Positions 18,039 to 26,169 of a DNA stretch of 32,074 nt are shown one piece after another. Position 1 is the first letter of the stretch, and every line of letters begins with the position of its first letter. Made by a program: the position numbers and the translations under genes. The stretch covers positions 1 to 32,074 of the forward strand of contig NZ_JAHESC010000064.1 of the NCBI RefSeq assembly GCF_018598185.1, read 5' to 3'. Source of the stretch: Dawidia soli (GTDB lineage: Bacteria > Bacteroidota > Bacteroidia > Cytophagales > Cyclobacteriaceae). Under the pieces are notes generated by a model that saw nothing but the letters and a program-made list of their open reading frames with translations, searched no databases and was not told the origin of the DNA.

Positions 18039-18656
18039 CTACAGGGCTTCCCGTACTTCGCCGCAGGTCAGCATCTTATCGCCGAAATAGGGATTGCGGA
18101 TGGTCTTGCTGTCGCTGAGCCAGAAGCCGCCTTCGTTATTAAACGCCATGGGGCAAAATTCATAGTAGGCGGTTGTGTTGCCGAGACCGTAGGCCTTGAT
18201 GGCCTGGTAGAGCGACTGGGTGAGGCCGGCGAAGGCTTTGCGCTGGTCCTCGAGGTTGGCGGGAGATGTTTGCATAGCCTTGAGCGTTGTATGGATGCCT
18301 TCGAGGTGGGTCATCCAATCGTGGTGGGCGGCGCCTTCCAGCAGGGTCATATCGACTGCGGAGACGGCCCGCTGCACGCCCTGGGAGGCGGCCTGTACGC
18401 GGGCTGCATCGGAGGCTACGAACGAGTCTTTCAATTGCACATAGGCGTTGAAGACGGCGGTAAGCTGCTGCTGGAACGCGGGCGCTACGGTATACTGTGG
18501 TTTGCCGGCGGTGATCGTGTCGGCCTCAGCGCCAGCGCTAGCGTTATCCTGGCCGGTGGCGGGCGCCTCGGGTGTTTCTTTTTTGGAAGGGCTGCAGGCC
18601 ATGGCCGCGGCAAGCATGGTGACGGTGAAGAGTCGGGAGATCGATGTTGTGTTCAT
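18039..18656 (-). CDS. DUF3347 lipoprotein, putative periplasmic copper-binding
   Basis: A 205-residue lipoprotein with lipobox AAMA-C21 after a short signal peptide, then a low-complexity linker to about 55 (PEAPATGQDNASAGAEADTI). The DUF3347 domain spans about 58-205: helical FQQQLTAVFNAYVQLKDSFV, then CPMAFNNEGGFWLSD and the terminal NPYFGDKMLTCGEV. The CPMA--N-GG-WLS and NPYFG--ML-CG signature supplies Cys and Met candidates for Cu(I). The family commonly sits beside CusB-type adaptors in Bacteroidota or is fused to them. It is the last gene of the copper cluster, 39 bases after the second adaptor. Likely a periplasmic copper carrier or sensor for the efflux pump. Confidence 0.88.
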   Translation of the reverse strand: MNTTSISRLFTVTMLAAAMACSPSKKETPEAPATGQDNASAGAEADTITAGKPQYTVAPAFQQQLTAVFNAYVQLKDSFVASDAARVQAASQGVQRAVSAVDMTLLEGAAHHDWMTHLEGIHTTLKAMQTSPANLEDQRKAFAGLTQSLYQAIKAYGLGNTTAYYEFCPMAFNNEGGFWLSDSKTIRNPYFGDKMLTCGEVREAL

Positions 18657-18695
18657 GGTTATAAAGTTAAAGAATTAAGACGTTTGTATAAGGGA

Positions 18696-19796
18696 CTACA
18701 GGCCGTGTTTCAGTACGTGTTCGCTGTAGAGCAGGTAGGCGCCGCGGGTGACAAGGGTATCCCCCGGTTGCAGGCCCCCCGTTATTTCCACCCAGGCGGC
18801 GTCTTCGCGGCCGAGGGTGACCGGGCGACGTTGATAGGTGTGGGCGCCGGTGCGGATATATACCTGTGGCTGTTTGCCTTTGCGGATGACGGCGTTTTGT
18901 GGTGCTGCCAATACGCGGGCCGCCCCCTGCGTGAGCAACACCTGAACGGATTGGCCCGGGTGCAGACGCTGGTCCGTGTTTGCGAGGCGCGCGCGGGCGA
19001 TCGTTACCTGGCTATTGGCGCGATAGACGGGGGAGATGAACTCCACCACAGCGCCGCGTGGCCCGGCGTCGTCGCCGGCGGGGAGTACCTGCACGGTGTC
19101 GCCGGGGTGTGTGGCGGCGGCTTCGCCGGGATAAAGCTCTGTTTCTACCCACAGCGTAGTAAGATCTTCCAGGCGGTATAATACGCTGCCCTCGGCTATC
19201 GCTTGTCCTTCGGTGACTTGCAGCGCCGTGATGAGGCCACTGACCGGGGCCTGGAACACCAGGCGTTCGCGCGGGTCGCGGGTGGTGGCGAGGTGGTCAA
19301 GCTGGCGCTGGGTTAACCCGTACTGAAGCAGTTTTTGTGCGGCGGCGCGTGTAAAGTTGGCGTACCGCGGATGTTCTTTTCCGAGGGCAGCCTCCTGCTC
19401 GCGGGCCAGGAGGTACTCGCGTTGCAGCACGAGCAGCGGTTCGCTGTACAGCTCGTACAACGGCTCGCCTGCGCGTACCCGGCGGCCGGTCTCTTGTATA
19501 TAGAGCTTCTCGATGCGGCCGGCGGCGCGGCTGCTGATCACGCGTGTGCGGGTTTCGTCGGCCGTCAGCGTGCCGTTCACCACGGTGGCGCCGAGCGCAC
19601 GCCGGGCCAGGGGCTGTACGGCGAGGTTGGCAAGCCGCTCTTGCGTGGCGGAGAGCATCAGGTCGTGTTGCACACGGGGTTGTGCTGCGACGGCGGCGTG
19701 GTGCTCGTGGCCCGCGGGTTTGTCTTGTTTGTTGCCGGGCGTGCAGGCAAGTGCTGCGAGCGCCGTGGGAATGGATATCAGTTGCAGGAGACGCAT
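18696..19796 (-). CDS. cusB: RND efflux periplasmic adaptor (CusB-like), second copy
   Basis: About 366 residues from ATG 19796. The frame can begin at a GTG at 19823, but the ATG gives a good lipoprotein signal (LAALA-C18) and starts four bases after the upstream stop. A His-containing stretch (GHEHHAA) follows the lipid anchor. The adaptor domains follow in order: beta-barrel/sandwich (NGTLTADETRTRVISSRAAG, then GRIEKLYIQETGRRVRAGEP), the helical hairpin near 120-160, the second lipoyl half (APVSGLITALQVTEGQAIAE) and the membrane-proximal domain (RPVTLGREDAAWVEITGGLQ). It links the RND pump to the outer-membrane channel. Two adaptors in one operon is notable; this one lacks the heavy-metal-binding Cys motif of its neighbour. 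Confidence 0.9.
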   Translation of the reverse strand: MRLLQLISIPTALAALACTPGNKQDKPAGHEHHAAVAAQPRVQHDLMLSATQERLANLAVQPLARRALGATVVNGTLTADETRTRVISSRAAGRIEKLYIQETGRRVRAGEPLYELYSEPLLVLQREYLLAREQEAALGKEHPRYANFTRAAAQKLLQYGLTQRQLDHLATTRDPRERLVFQAPVSGLITALQVTEGQAIAEGSVLYRLEDLTTLWVETELYPGEAAATHPGDTVQVLPAGDDAGPRGAVVEFISPVYRANSQVTIARARLANTDQRLHPGQSVQVLLTQGAARVLAAPQNAVIRKGKQPQVYIRTGAHTYQRRPVTLGREDAAWVEITGGLQPGDTLVTRGAYLLYSEHVLKHGL

Positions 19797-19800
19797 GGGA

Positions 19801-21045
19801 TCAGGGATTAAGAAAACCTTCACTGTCTACTAAGTATTGAGCCTGGGCGGCGATGGCTTCGGTGGAGGCAAGGCCTTTGCGGATGGCGATCCACTGCTGG
19901 ACGACGGCGCCCGTGGTGACCTTGCGTGCGCGGAAGGAGTCGCCGTCTTGCACAAAGACCACCTTGTCGAGGCCCAGGTCGACCACGGCATCGCGCGGCA
20001 CCCACAGGGCTTCCACCGGGCGGGCTGTAAAGGTGGCCTGGACAAGCTGGCCGGGGCGCAGATCTTTGGCATTGTTTGGTTGTACCCGTACCGTTACGAA
20101 GGGCTCGCCGTCGCGGTACACCGGTTCGATGAGGACTACGGTGCCGGGGCGTTGTTGTCCGTCGGCGATGAGCTGTACGGTGTCACCCGGGGCGATCGCG
20201 GCAACGGACTGTGCGGGCGCGGTGAGCTCTATGCGCAGGGCGTGGCCGTTGGCGATGCGGTAAAGTGCCTGGTCGCGGGCGATGTAGTCGCCTTCGCGTG
20301 GCAGCGCGGTGCCGATCGCTGTCGGGAGTGCGGCGGTGGCGGCAGCGCCGGCGTTCATCGGGTCACCGGTAGCAGCGGTCGCCGGCGCGGCCGGGGTTTC
20401 GGTGGCTGCCAGGATGTACCCGTCGTACGGACTATACAAGGTAAAGGACTGCACGGGCTCTTGCCGGCGCAGGATATTGTCGATCTGCTGCGTGGTGACA
20501 CCCAGGAGTAGCAATTTGCGCCGGGCTTCGGCCAGCAGGCCGCTGGCCGGATCGTGTTGAGCGAGGTAGAGCAGCTCGCGTTGGGCGGTTACCAGCTCGG
20601 GGCTATAGACCTCGGCGATGGGTTGGCCGGCACGTACCGGTTGGCCGCTGTAGCGCAGGTATACTTTTTCGAGTCGTCCGCCGAGGCGGGCGGTGATGGT
20701 ACGCAGCGCGCGGGTGTCGTAGGCCACGGTGCCCGGGGCGGTGTAGGTCAGGGGCATGGCTTTGAAGGTTCCTTTCACCGTCTGCACAGCGGCGAGCACC
20801 TGTTCATTGGGAGCTTGCAGTATGCGGGCAAGGGCGGGTGTTATCTCCGTAGCTTCACCCTCACGGGCCTGGCGCACCAGCTCCATGCCGCAGACGGGAC
20901 AGGTGCCGGGTCGCTCGGACACGACGGTGGGGTGCATGGGGCAGGTATATATATCGTGGTGGGCGTGGTCTGCGGGGCGGCAGGCGGCAGCCAGCAACAG
21001 TACGAGGAGTACCATCCCTATATTATTGATCCAGTTCTTTTTCAT
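19801..21045 (-). CDS. cusB: RND efflux periplasmic adaptor with heavy-metal-binding domain (CusB-like)
   Basis: A 414-residue lipoprotein with lipobox AAA-C22. Residues 33-57 are a heavy-metal-binding domain, YTCPMHPTVV followed by CPVCGMELV, with Cys35, Cys49 and Cys52 plus Met and His ligands, as found on copper/silver adaptors. The CusB-type fold follows: TARLGGRLEKVYLRYSGQPV is the first lipoyl half, 150-190 the hairpin, and SPYDGYILA the second half. An Ala/Thr/Pro-rich insertion of about 36 residues (213-249) interrupts the second lipoyl half before LPREGDYIARDQALYRI, and is unusual. It accepts Cu(I)/Ag(I) and hands it to CusA. It overlaps the TolC gene by 23 bases and is followed by the second adaptor. 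Confidence 0.93.
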   Translation of the reverse strand: MKKNWINNIGMVLLVLLLAAACRPADHAHHDIYTCPMHPTVVSERPGTCPVCGMELVRQAREGEATEITPALARILQAPNEQVLAAVQTVKGTFKAMPLTYTAPGTVAYDTRALRTITARLGGRLEKVYLRYSGQPVRAGQPIAEVYSPELVTAQRELLYLAQHDPASGLLAEARRKLLLLGVTTQQIDNILRRQEPVQSFTLYSPYDGYILAATETPAAPATAATGDPMNAGAAATAALPTAIGTALPREGDYIARDQALYRIANGHALRIELTAPAQSVAAIAPGDTVQLIADGQQRPGTVVLIEPVYRDGEPFVTVRVQPNNAKDLRPGQLVQATFTARPVEALWVPRDAVVDLGLDKVVFVQDGDSFRARKVTTGAVVQQWIAIRKGLASTEAIAAQAQYLVDSEGFLNP

Positions 21046-22381
21046 AGCGGACGATCAGGCTATAATATTCAGCAGTCTTTTCCAGGTATTCCAGGCGGGC
21101 CATGTTCCAGGCCTCCCAACTGTCGACGACCATCGGCAGTTGTTCGCGGTTCTCTTCGTAGGCCAGCATGCGGGCGTCATAGTTGTGGCGCAGGGCGGGC
21201 AATATTTTAGCGCGGTATCGCTCCATCTGTTGTTGCAGGTTGGCGAGCCGGGCACCCAGGCCGCCCAGCATGCCGCGGGCTTCGAGCAAGCGTGCTTCGC
21301 GCGTGCGTTGCAGGGCCTGGATCTCATCGTGCATGCCGCGGGCTTCGGCGGTATACATGCGCGACGACCAGGGGGCGATGGGGATGGACACCATGGCCAT
21401 GGCCGTGAACTGCCGGGGCATATCGCGCCCCAGCGGTTCCATGTGGTCGAAGCGCAGCTTAAAATCGGGCCGTGCCTGCAGCCGCTGGTAGCGCTGGTTG
21501 AGGCGGATGGCGTCGATGCTGCTGTTCAGTTGCCGCAGGTCGCTGCGTTGTGCCCCCAGGGCGGTGGTATCGGGCGCGGCGACGGGCGTATAGGCGACGA
21601 CCAGGGTCGTGTCGACTGCCAGCGGCGCCGTGGCGGGCAGGTTCATCAGTGCTTTGAGGCGGTAGCTTTTTTCGGCGATGTCGCCTTGCGTGGTGAGCGC
21701 CTGGTTTTGCACTTCCTGGTATTTGCTTTCGGCTTCGTAGATGGCGCCGAGGCTGCCCTGGTTATAGGGGTAGCGTATGCGGGCCAGCTTGAGCAGCAGC
21801 GCGAGGATCTGTTCGCTTTCCCGGAGCACGACGATCTTCTTTTCGTCGACGATCCAGCGATAGTATAATTCGCGTGCTTCGGCGCGCAGGGTGTTGTATT
21901 GATCGGCGCGGCCGTGCTGCTCGATCGTGGCGCGGGCGGCCAGGTAGTCTTTCCTGGCCTGGAGCCGGGCGGTGTTGGGAATGCTTTGCTCGATGGATAC
22001 CATGATGGAACCTTTGTCGCGGTCGCCCATCATCTCGTCGAGCTTTGCGCCGGGGTAGGGTGTCATGAATGTGCCGACGCCGACCATGGGGGCCATCCAG
22101 GCGGTGGCGCCTTCGCTGTAGGCCAGCATGGCCCGGGCGTTGTGGTCGTACTCCTGCAGCATGGGGTGACGGGTTACGTGGAGGAGTACGCTGTCGAGGG
22201 ACATGACCTGCGCGTGGGTAGTTGTTGCCAGTAGTGTGGTTATGAGGCAAAGCACTACGTAGAATGCTCTACGCCAGTCTGGAGACTGGCGCCATGGCAG
22301 GCACGAGTCTCCGCCCCCGAGACGGAGGCTAAGACTCGCGCCAGCGCGTGCGTGTTGTTGGCTATATATGTAGTTTTCCAT
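21023..22381 (-). CDS. cusC: TolC-family outer-membrane efflux channel (CusC-like)
   Basis: Up to 452 residues from ATG 22381. The hydrophobic signal FYVVLCLITTLLATTTHAQ lies only at about 40-58. The preceding residues (about 10-38) are encoded by a palindromic element at 22272-22338, so the N-terminus may be non-native or the real start may lie downstream (for example GTG near 22254). The mature part is the TolC-type alpha-barrel: SLDSVLLHVTRHPMLQEYDH, paired coiled-coil repeats (EIQALQRTREARLLEARGML) and SIEQSIPNTARLQARKDYLA. It forms the outer-membrane duct of the tripartite pump. The ATG overlaps the CusA C-half stop by 20 bases, and the gene's end overlaps the first adaptor. Confidence 0.88.
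   Translation of the reverse strand: MENYIYSQQHARAGASLSLRLGGGDSCLPWRQSPDWRRAFYVVLCLITTLLATTTHAQVMSLDSVLLHVTRHPMLQEYDHNARAMLAYSEGATAWMAPMVGVGTFMTPYPGAKLDEMMGDRDKGSIMVSIEQSIPNTARLQARKDYLAARATIEQHGRADQYNTLRAEARELYYRWIVDEKKIVVLRESEQILALLLKLARIRYPYNQGSLGAIYEAESKYQEVQNQALTTQGDIAEKSYRLKALMNLPATAPLAVDTTLVVAYTPVAAPDTTALGAQRSDLRQLNSSIDAIRLNQRYQRLQARPDFKLRFDHMEPLGRDMPRQFTAMAMVSIPIAPWSSRMYTAEARGMHDEIQALQRTREARLLEARGMLGGLGARLANLQQQMERYRAKILPALRHNYDARMLAYEENREQLPMVVDSWEAWNMARLEYLEKTAEYYSLIVRYEKELDQ
22272..22338. repeat. Palindromic element inside the 5' end of the TolC gene
   Basis: Two hairpins in tandem. CGCCAGTCT and AGACTGGCG (22272-22291) form 9-bp perfect arms around GG. CGAGTCT and AGACTCG (22304-22338) enclose a further CTCCG/CGGAG stem. 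The linking sequence holds GGCGCCA and GGCAGGCAC, both also present in the element at 25621-25698. It resembles a dispersed REP-like palindrome that has entered the start region of the channel gene. Confidence 0.55.
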
Positions 22382-24275
22382 GTTTGCGGAGTTCGTATTC
22401 TTTGGTCATGAGGAAGATGAGGGGTGTTACCAGCAGGATGTGTGTGGAGGAGGTCAGCACGCCGCCGATCATCGGTAACACAATAGGTTGCATGACGTCG
22501 CTGCCGACGCCGGTTGCCCACAGTACGGGGATGAGGCCGAACAATGCCACCGATACGGTCATGAGCTTGGGGCGCAGGCGCTTGGCGGCACCGGCGATGA
22601 CATATTCCTGCAGCTCCTGGCGTGTGATGGTGTCGCGGCTGTTGCCGCGCAACGCGACGAGCTGGCGCATGGCGTCGTTGAGGTATATGACCATGACAAC
22701 GCCGGTTTCGACGGCGATACCAAAGAGCGCGATGAATCCCACCGCTACGGCTACGGACAGGTTGGTGCCGTAGAAGTATACCATGTAGGCGCCGCCGATC
22801 AGGGCGAAGGGTACGGTGATCAGGCTGAGGAACGCTTCGCGGAGGGAACGGAAGGCGAGGTACAACGCGATAAATATGATGAGCAGTACGATGGGCAGGA
22901 TGAGCGTCAGCGTTTGCCGGCCGCGCAGCAGGTGCTCGTACTGGCCGCTCCACTCCAGGTAATAGCCCGGGGGTAACAGGCCTGCTTGCCGGCTGAGGGT
23001 GGCCATGGCTTCTTCTACCGTGCTGCCCAGGTCGCGGTCGCGTACGTTGAAGAGCACGGCGCCGCGCAGCATGGCATTTTCAGAGGTGATCATGGGCGGT
23101 CCGTCTTCCAGGGCGAGTGTGGCCACGGCCGACAGGGGTACCGTGCCTTGCGCCGGCGTGCGCAACGGTATACGCCGGAGCTGCTCGAGGCTGCTGCGGT
23201 AATCCTGCGCCAGGCGCACGCTGATGGTAAAGCGTTGCCGGCCTTCCAGCGTCTGCGCAATGGGTGTGCCGCCGAGCACGTATTCCACGGTCATATTGAT
23301 GTCTTCCACGGTCAGGCCATAGCGGCCGAGCGCTTCGCGGTCGGGTGTAACGGTCAGGTAGCTGCCGCCGGTCACGGGATCGACATAGAGATCGTGCACG
23401 CCGGGAATGTGGCGGAGGGCCTGGCGGACGCGTTCGGATACTGCCTGGATGCTGTCGAGGTGCTGGCCATATACTTTTACGCCCACGTCGGTGCGGATGC
23501 CGGTGGCCAGCATGTTGATGCGGTTGATGATGGGTTGTGTCCAGCCGTTCACTACTCCCGGGATCTGGAGCCTGGCGTCAAGTTCCTGCACCAGGGCTTG
23601 CTTGGTCATGCCCGGGCGCCATTCGGACCGGGGCTTGAGCAGGATGATGGTTTCGATCATGCTGAGCGGCGCGTTGTCGGTGGCGGTACTGGCGCGGCCT
23701 GCTTTGCCGAGTACGTGGGCCACTTCGGGCACGGTGCGGATGATCTTGTCCTGTACCTGCAGAATGCGCTTAACCTCTTCGTTGGAAATATCGGGCAGCG
23801 TAACGGGCATGAACAAAATGGATTGCTCGTCGAGCGGCGGCATGAACTCGTGGCCGAGGCTCATGAGCAGCGGCACGGACACGACAAGCGCGGCGATGTT
23901 CACCGCCAGGGTCGTTTTGCGCCAGCGCAGGCAGACGCGGATGAGCGGTTCGTAGATCCGCTCCAGCCCGCGGTTGATGGGGTTGGCGTGCTCTTTGGGA
24001 AACCGGCCCTTCATAAAGAACGAGAGCAGCACGGGCGCGAGCGTGACGACCAGGATGGCATCGATCACCAGGATGAACGTTTTGGTGAATGCCAGCGGGT
24101 GGAAAAGCTTGCCTTCCTGGCCGGTGAGCAAGAACACGGGCAGGAACGAGGCGATGATGATGATGGTGGAATAAAATACACCCCGCGATACCTGTCGCGA
24201 CGAGCGCTCGATGATGGCCAGGCGTTCGCTTTCCTCCAGGGGTATATAGTTTCTTTTTTTGCGTGCGAAGAACAT
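22362..24275 (-). CDS. cusA: CusA-type Cu(I)/Ag(I) RND efflux pump, C-terminal part
   Basis: A 637-residue protein corresponding to TM5-TM12 and the second periplasmic porter loop of a CusA/CzcA pump; the N-terminal part is the next ORF upstream. It begins MFFARKKRNYIPLEESER and continues as the usual TM4-TM5 loop and TM5 (SRGVFYSTIIIIASFLPVFL, then TGQEGKLFHPLA). Met156 (ILFMPVTLPD), Met206 (PLSMIETIILL) and Met255 (NRINMLATGIR) have spacings of 50 and 49, identical to Met573/623/672 of E. coli CusA, the Cu(I)/Ag(I) site. FGIAVETGVVMVIYLND and KRLRPKLMTV hold the proton-relay Glu and Lys. ATG 24275 lies four bases after the stop of the N-half in another frame, so the gene is split rather than fused. 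Whether both halves are made is untested. Confidence 0.9.
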   Translation of the reverse strand: MFFARKKRNYIPLEESERLAIIERSSRQVSRGVFYSTIIIIASFLPVFLLTGQEGKLFHPLAFTKTFILVIDAILVVTLAPVLLSFFMKGRFPKEHANPINRGLERIYEPLIRVCLRWRKTTLAVNIAALVVSVPLLMSLGHEFMPPLDEQSILFMPVTLPDISNEEVKRILQVQDKIIRTVPEVAHVLGKAGRASTATDNAPLSMIETIILLKPRSEWRPGMTKQALVQELDARLQIPGVVNGWTQPIINRINMLATGIRTDVGVKVYGQHLDSIQAVSERVRQALRHIPGVHDLYVDPVTGGSYLTVTPDREALGRYGLTVEDINMTVEYVLGGTPIAQTLEGRQRFTISVRLAQDYRSSLEQLRRIPLRTPAQGTVPLSAVATLALEDGPPMITSENAMLRGAVLFNVRDRDLGSTVEEAMATLSRQAGLLPPGYYLEWSGQYEHLLRGRQTLTLILPIVLLIIFIALYLAFRSLREAFLSLITVPFALIGGAYMVYFYGTNLSVAVAVGFIALFGIAVETGVVMVIYLNDAMRQLVALRGNSRDTITRQELQEYVIAGAAKRLRPKLMTVSVALFGLIPVLWATGVGSDVMQPIVLPMIGGVLTSSTHILLVTPLIFLMTKEYELRKHGKLHI

Positions 24276-24279
24276 GGCG

Positions 24280-25569
24280 TTATTCGTTTGGTGTTTCGGG
24301 ATTCAGCTCGTGAAAGCGTTGGGAGAGATGCTTGTACGCGTTCTCGGCCAGGATGATGCCGTTGTCGACGATCACCCCGATGGCCAGCGCGATGCCCGTG
24401 AGGGACATGATGTTGGACGTAATGCCAAAGGCATTTAACAGGATGAAGCTGATGGCGATGGTCAGGGGCAGTTGCACCAGGATGCTGACGGCGCTGCGCC
24501 AATGGAACAGGAACAGCAGCACGACGACGGAGACGACGATCATCTCTTCGATCAGCGTTCGCCGGATGGACGAGATGGATTCTTCGATCAGCTCGCTGCG
24601 GTCGTATACGATGTTGAACTTCACGCCGCCGGGGAAACCCTTGGCGACTTCCGTCATTTTCTCCTTGACGCGCCGGATCACTTCGTCGGCATTTTCGCCG
24701 TAGCGCATCACCACGATGCCGCCCACGACTTCGCCCTCACCGTCGCGATCGAAGATGCCCAGCCGGGCTTCGCCTGTCATTTGCACGGTGGCGATATCGC
24801 CCACGGTGATAGGAGTAGTGCCGGTGGTCCTGACGGGAATGCGCTCGATCTCTTCTACCGAGTGCAGGTAGCCGGTGGTTTTGATGATATAACCGATGTC
24901 GCTCAGCTCGAACTTGCGTCCGCCGGCTTCGTTGTTGCCGGCGCGCACGGCCCGGATAACATCGGTCACCGATAGGTTATAGTAGGTGAGGCGATGCGGG
25001 TTGAGTGACAGCTGGTATTGTTTCTGAAAGCCGCCGAACGAGGCGATCTCGCTGACGCCGGCAACGGGTTGAAGCGCAAATTTGATATACCAGTCTTGCA
25101 GTGCGCGCTGTTCGCCGAGGTCCATGCCCGGGGCGTCGAGCGTGTACCACAGCACGTGGCCCACGCCGGTGCCGTCGGGACCCAGTGTCGGCGTGATGCC
25201 TTCGGGCAATAGCCGGCTGGCGTAGTTGAGGCGTTCGAGCACGCGCTCGCGCGCCCAGTAGATATCAGTGTCGTCTTCGAAGATGACGTAGACGAAGCTC
25301 ATGCCGAACATGGAGGCGCCGCGCACGTATTTTACTTGAGGCAGTGCCTGCAGGTTGGTGACCAGCGGGTAGGTTACCTGGTCTTCGATGAGCTGCGGAC
25401 TGCGACCCATCCACTCGGTGTAGACGATGACCTGGTTTTCGGACAGGTCGGGGATGGCGTCGATCTTACTGGTGCGTACGGCGTGTATACCCCAGGCGAA
25501 GAGTCCGGCTGCCAGCAACAGGACCAAGATCCGGTTGCGCAGGGAAAAGGAGATGAGATTTTCGATCAT
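24280..25569 (-). CDS. cusA: CusA-type Cu(I)/Ag(I) RND efflux pump, N-terminal part
   Basis: A 429-residue protein covering TM1 (RNRILVLLLAAGLFAWGIH), the first periplasmic porter loop (KIDAIPDLSENQVIVYTEW, then QVTYPLVTNLQALPQVKYVR and FVYVIFEDDTDIYWARERV) and TM2-TM4. TM4 ends in ALAIGVIVDNGIILAENAYK, where Asp402 matches the proton-relay Asp405 of CusA. It then stops after a short hydrophilic tail (HLSQRFHELNPETPNE), in the cytoplasmic TM4-TM5 loop. With the downstream ORF it totals 1066 residues, a full-length pump (about 1040-1050), so nothing is missing. A -7-like TAAGTTTT lies at 25591-25584 on the minus strand. Confidence 0.9.
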   Translation of the reverse strand: MIENLISFSLRNRILVLLLAAGLFAWGIHAVRTSKIDAIPDLSENQVIVYTEWMGRSPQLIEDQVTYPLVTNLQALPQVKYVRGASMFGMSFVYVIFEDDTDIYWARERVLERLNYASRLLPEGITPTLGPDGTGVGHVLWYTLDAPGMDLGEQRALQDWYIKFALQPVAGVSEIASFGGFQKQYQLSLNPHRLTYYNLSVTDVIRAVRAGNNEAGGRKFELSDIGYIIKTTGYLHSVEEIERIPVRTTGTTPITVGDIATVQMTGEARLGIFDRDGEGEVVGGIVVMRYGENADEVIRRVKEKMTEVAKGFPGGVKFNIVYDRSELIEESISSIRRTLIEEMIVVSVVVLLFLFHWRSAVSILVQLPLTIAISFILLNAFGITSNIMSLTGIALAIGVIVDNGIILAENAYKHLSQRFHELNPETPNE

Positions 25570-25620
25570 GGTCGGATCGAGGTAAAACTTAAATGATTAT
25601 ATGGAAATATGTGTTGTGGC

Positions 25621-25698
25621 TGGCGCCACGGCATCCGCCGGCTGGCGGATTGCATACAGTGGCAGGCACTCCCGATAGCCATCGGGACAGCACCTGCC
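25621..25698. repeat. Intergenic palindromic element between cusA and the HYC_CC_PP-like gene
   Basis: Two tetraloop hairpins. ATCCGCC/GGCGGAT (25633-25650) encloses the loop GGCT. TCCCGAT/ATCGGGA (25670-25687) encloses AGCC and is itself enclosed by GGCAGG/CCTGCC (25661-25698). TGGCGCCA at 25621-25628 and GGCAGGCAC at 25661-25669 recur in the element at 22272-22338. It follows the stop of the HYC_CC_PP-like gene (25711) and may act as a transcript-end or mRNA-processing structure. Confidence 0.5.
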
Positions 25699-25710
25699 CG
25701 GGGCAGACAA

Positions 25711-26121
25711 TCAAATAAGGAAAACCTGGAGGGTCGCGGGGCGATCGTCGTCGTGTAAGGGCGGCGGATCGTACAGACGGAAAGATGCGGCCGTGGCATC
25801 CGTGGTGGACGGAATGATCTCGGCGATCAGGATAGGATATTGGGGTACAAACGGTACAGGGTGTGCCGTGTAGTCGAAGTGGGTGATGTCGTTCTTGAGC
25901 TCCTGGGCGTCGTGTACGATCAGGGCGTCGTCACAGCAGGAGGAATGGGTACGATGGCAAGGCGGTTGCTGTTGCTCCATCGGACAGGGTGATGCCTTTT
26001 CCAGGAAGGCCACGTTATCCACCCGGCCACCACACAGGTGGACGCCGACGACAAAGCTGGTGGAGGAGGCCAGCACCAGCAAGGCGAGCAGGAGTGACGA
26101 TATGGTCCGGAACGGGTTCAC
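25711..26121 (-). CDS. HYC_CC_PP-like exported Cys-rich protein
   Basis: A 136-residue protein from a GTG start at 26121; no in-frame ATG precedes the signal peptide. Residues 1-27 are a signal sequence (TISSLLLALLVLASSTSFVV), followed by VHLCGGRVDNV. A Cys/His-rich stretch comes next (CPMEQQQPPCHRTHSSCCDD), and the ending YDPPPLHDDDRPATLQVFLI is the family's PP motif and terminal FLI. This is the layout of the HYC_CC_PP proteins of Bacteroidota, with HLCGG in place of HYCGG. These small proteins often accompany copper efflux genes; metal binding by the Cys/His cluster is likely but unproven. An exact TAnnTTTG element lies only seven bases before the GTG. Confidence 0.85.
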   Translation of the reverse strand: MNPFRTISSLLLALLVLASSTSFVVGVHLCGGRVDNVAFLEKASPCPMEQQQPPCHRTHSSCCDDALIVHDAQELKNDITHFDYTAHPVPFVPQYPILIAEIIPSTTDATAASFRLYDPPPLHDDDRPATLQVFLI

Positions 26122-26128
26122 GTTGACT

Positions 26129-26136
26129 CAAAGATA
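26129..26136 (-). promoter_or_regulatory. Predicted -7 element of the HYC_CC_PP-like gene
   Basis: On the minus strand 26136-26129 reads TATCTTTG, an exact TAnnTTTG match only seven bases upstream of the GTG start. If used, the transcript would be leaderless or nearly so. No clear -33 TTTG is seen. Confidence 0.4.
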
Positions 26137-26169
26137 CGCGTTTTACCTGGGATTTGTTTCGGGTATGTG

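Noticed and set aside
18006-19181. 391-codon plus-strand open frame opposite DUF3347 and the second adaptor
   Set aside because: It spans two recognised minus-strand genes and their gap, and has no recognisable domain.
20756-24356. Long plus-strand frames (370 and 456 codons) opposite the TolC and CusA genes
   Set aside because: Low-complexity translations without motifs; they are shadows of the RND pump genes.
22362-25569. CusA as a dead pseudogene
   Set aside because: All active-site residues and full length are kept across the two ORFs, and the four-base gap suits coupled translation, so I report it as split and leave the cause open.
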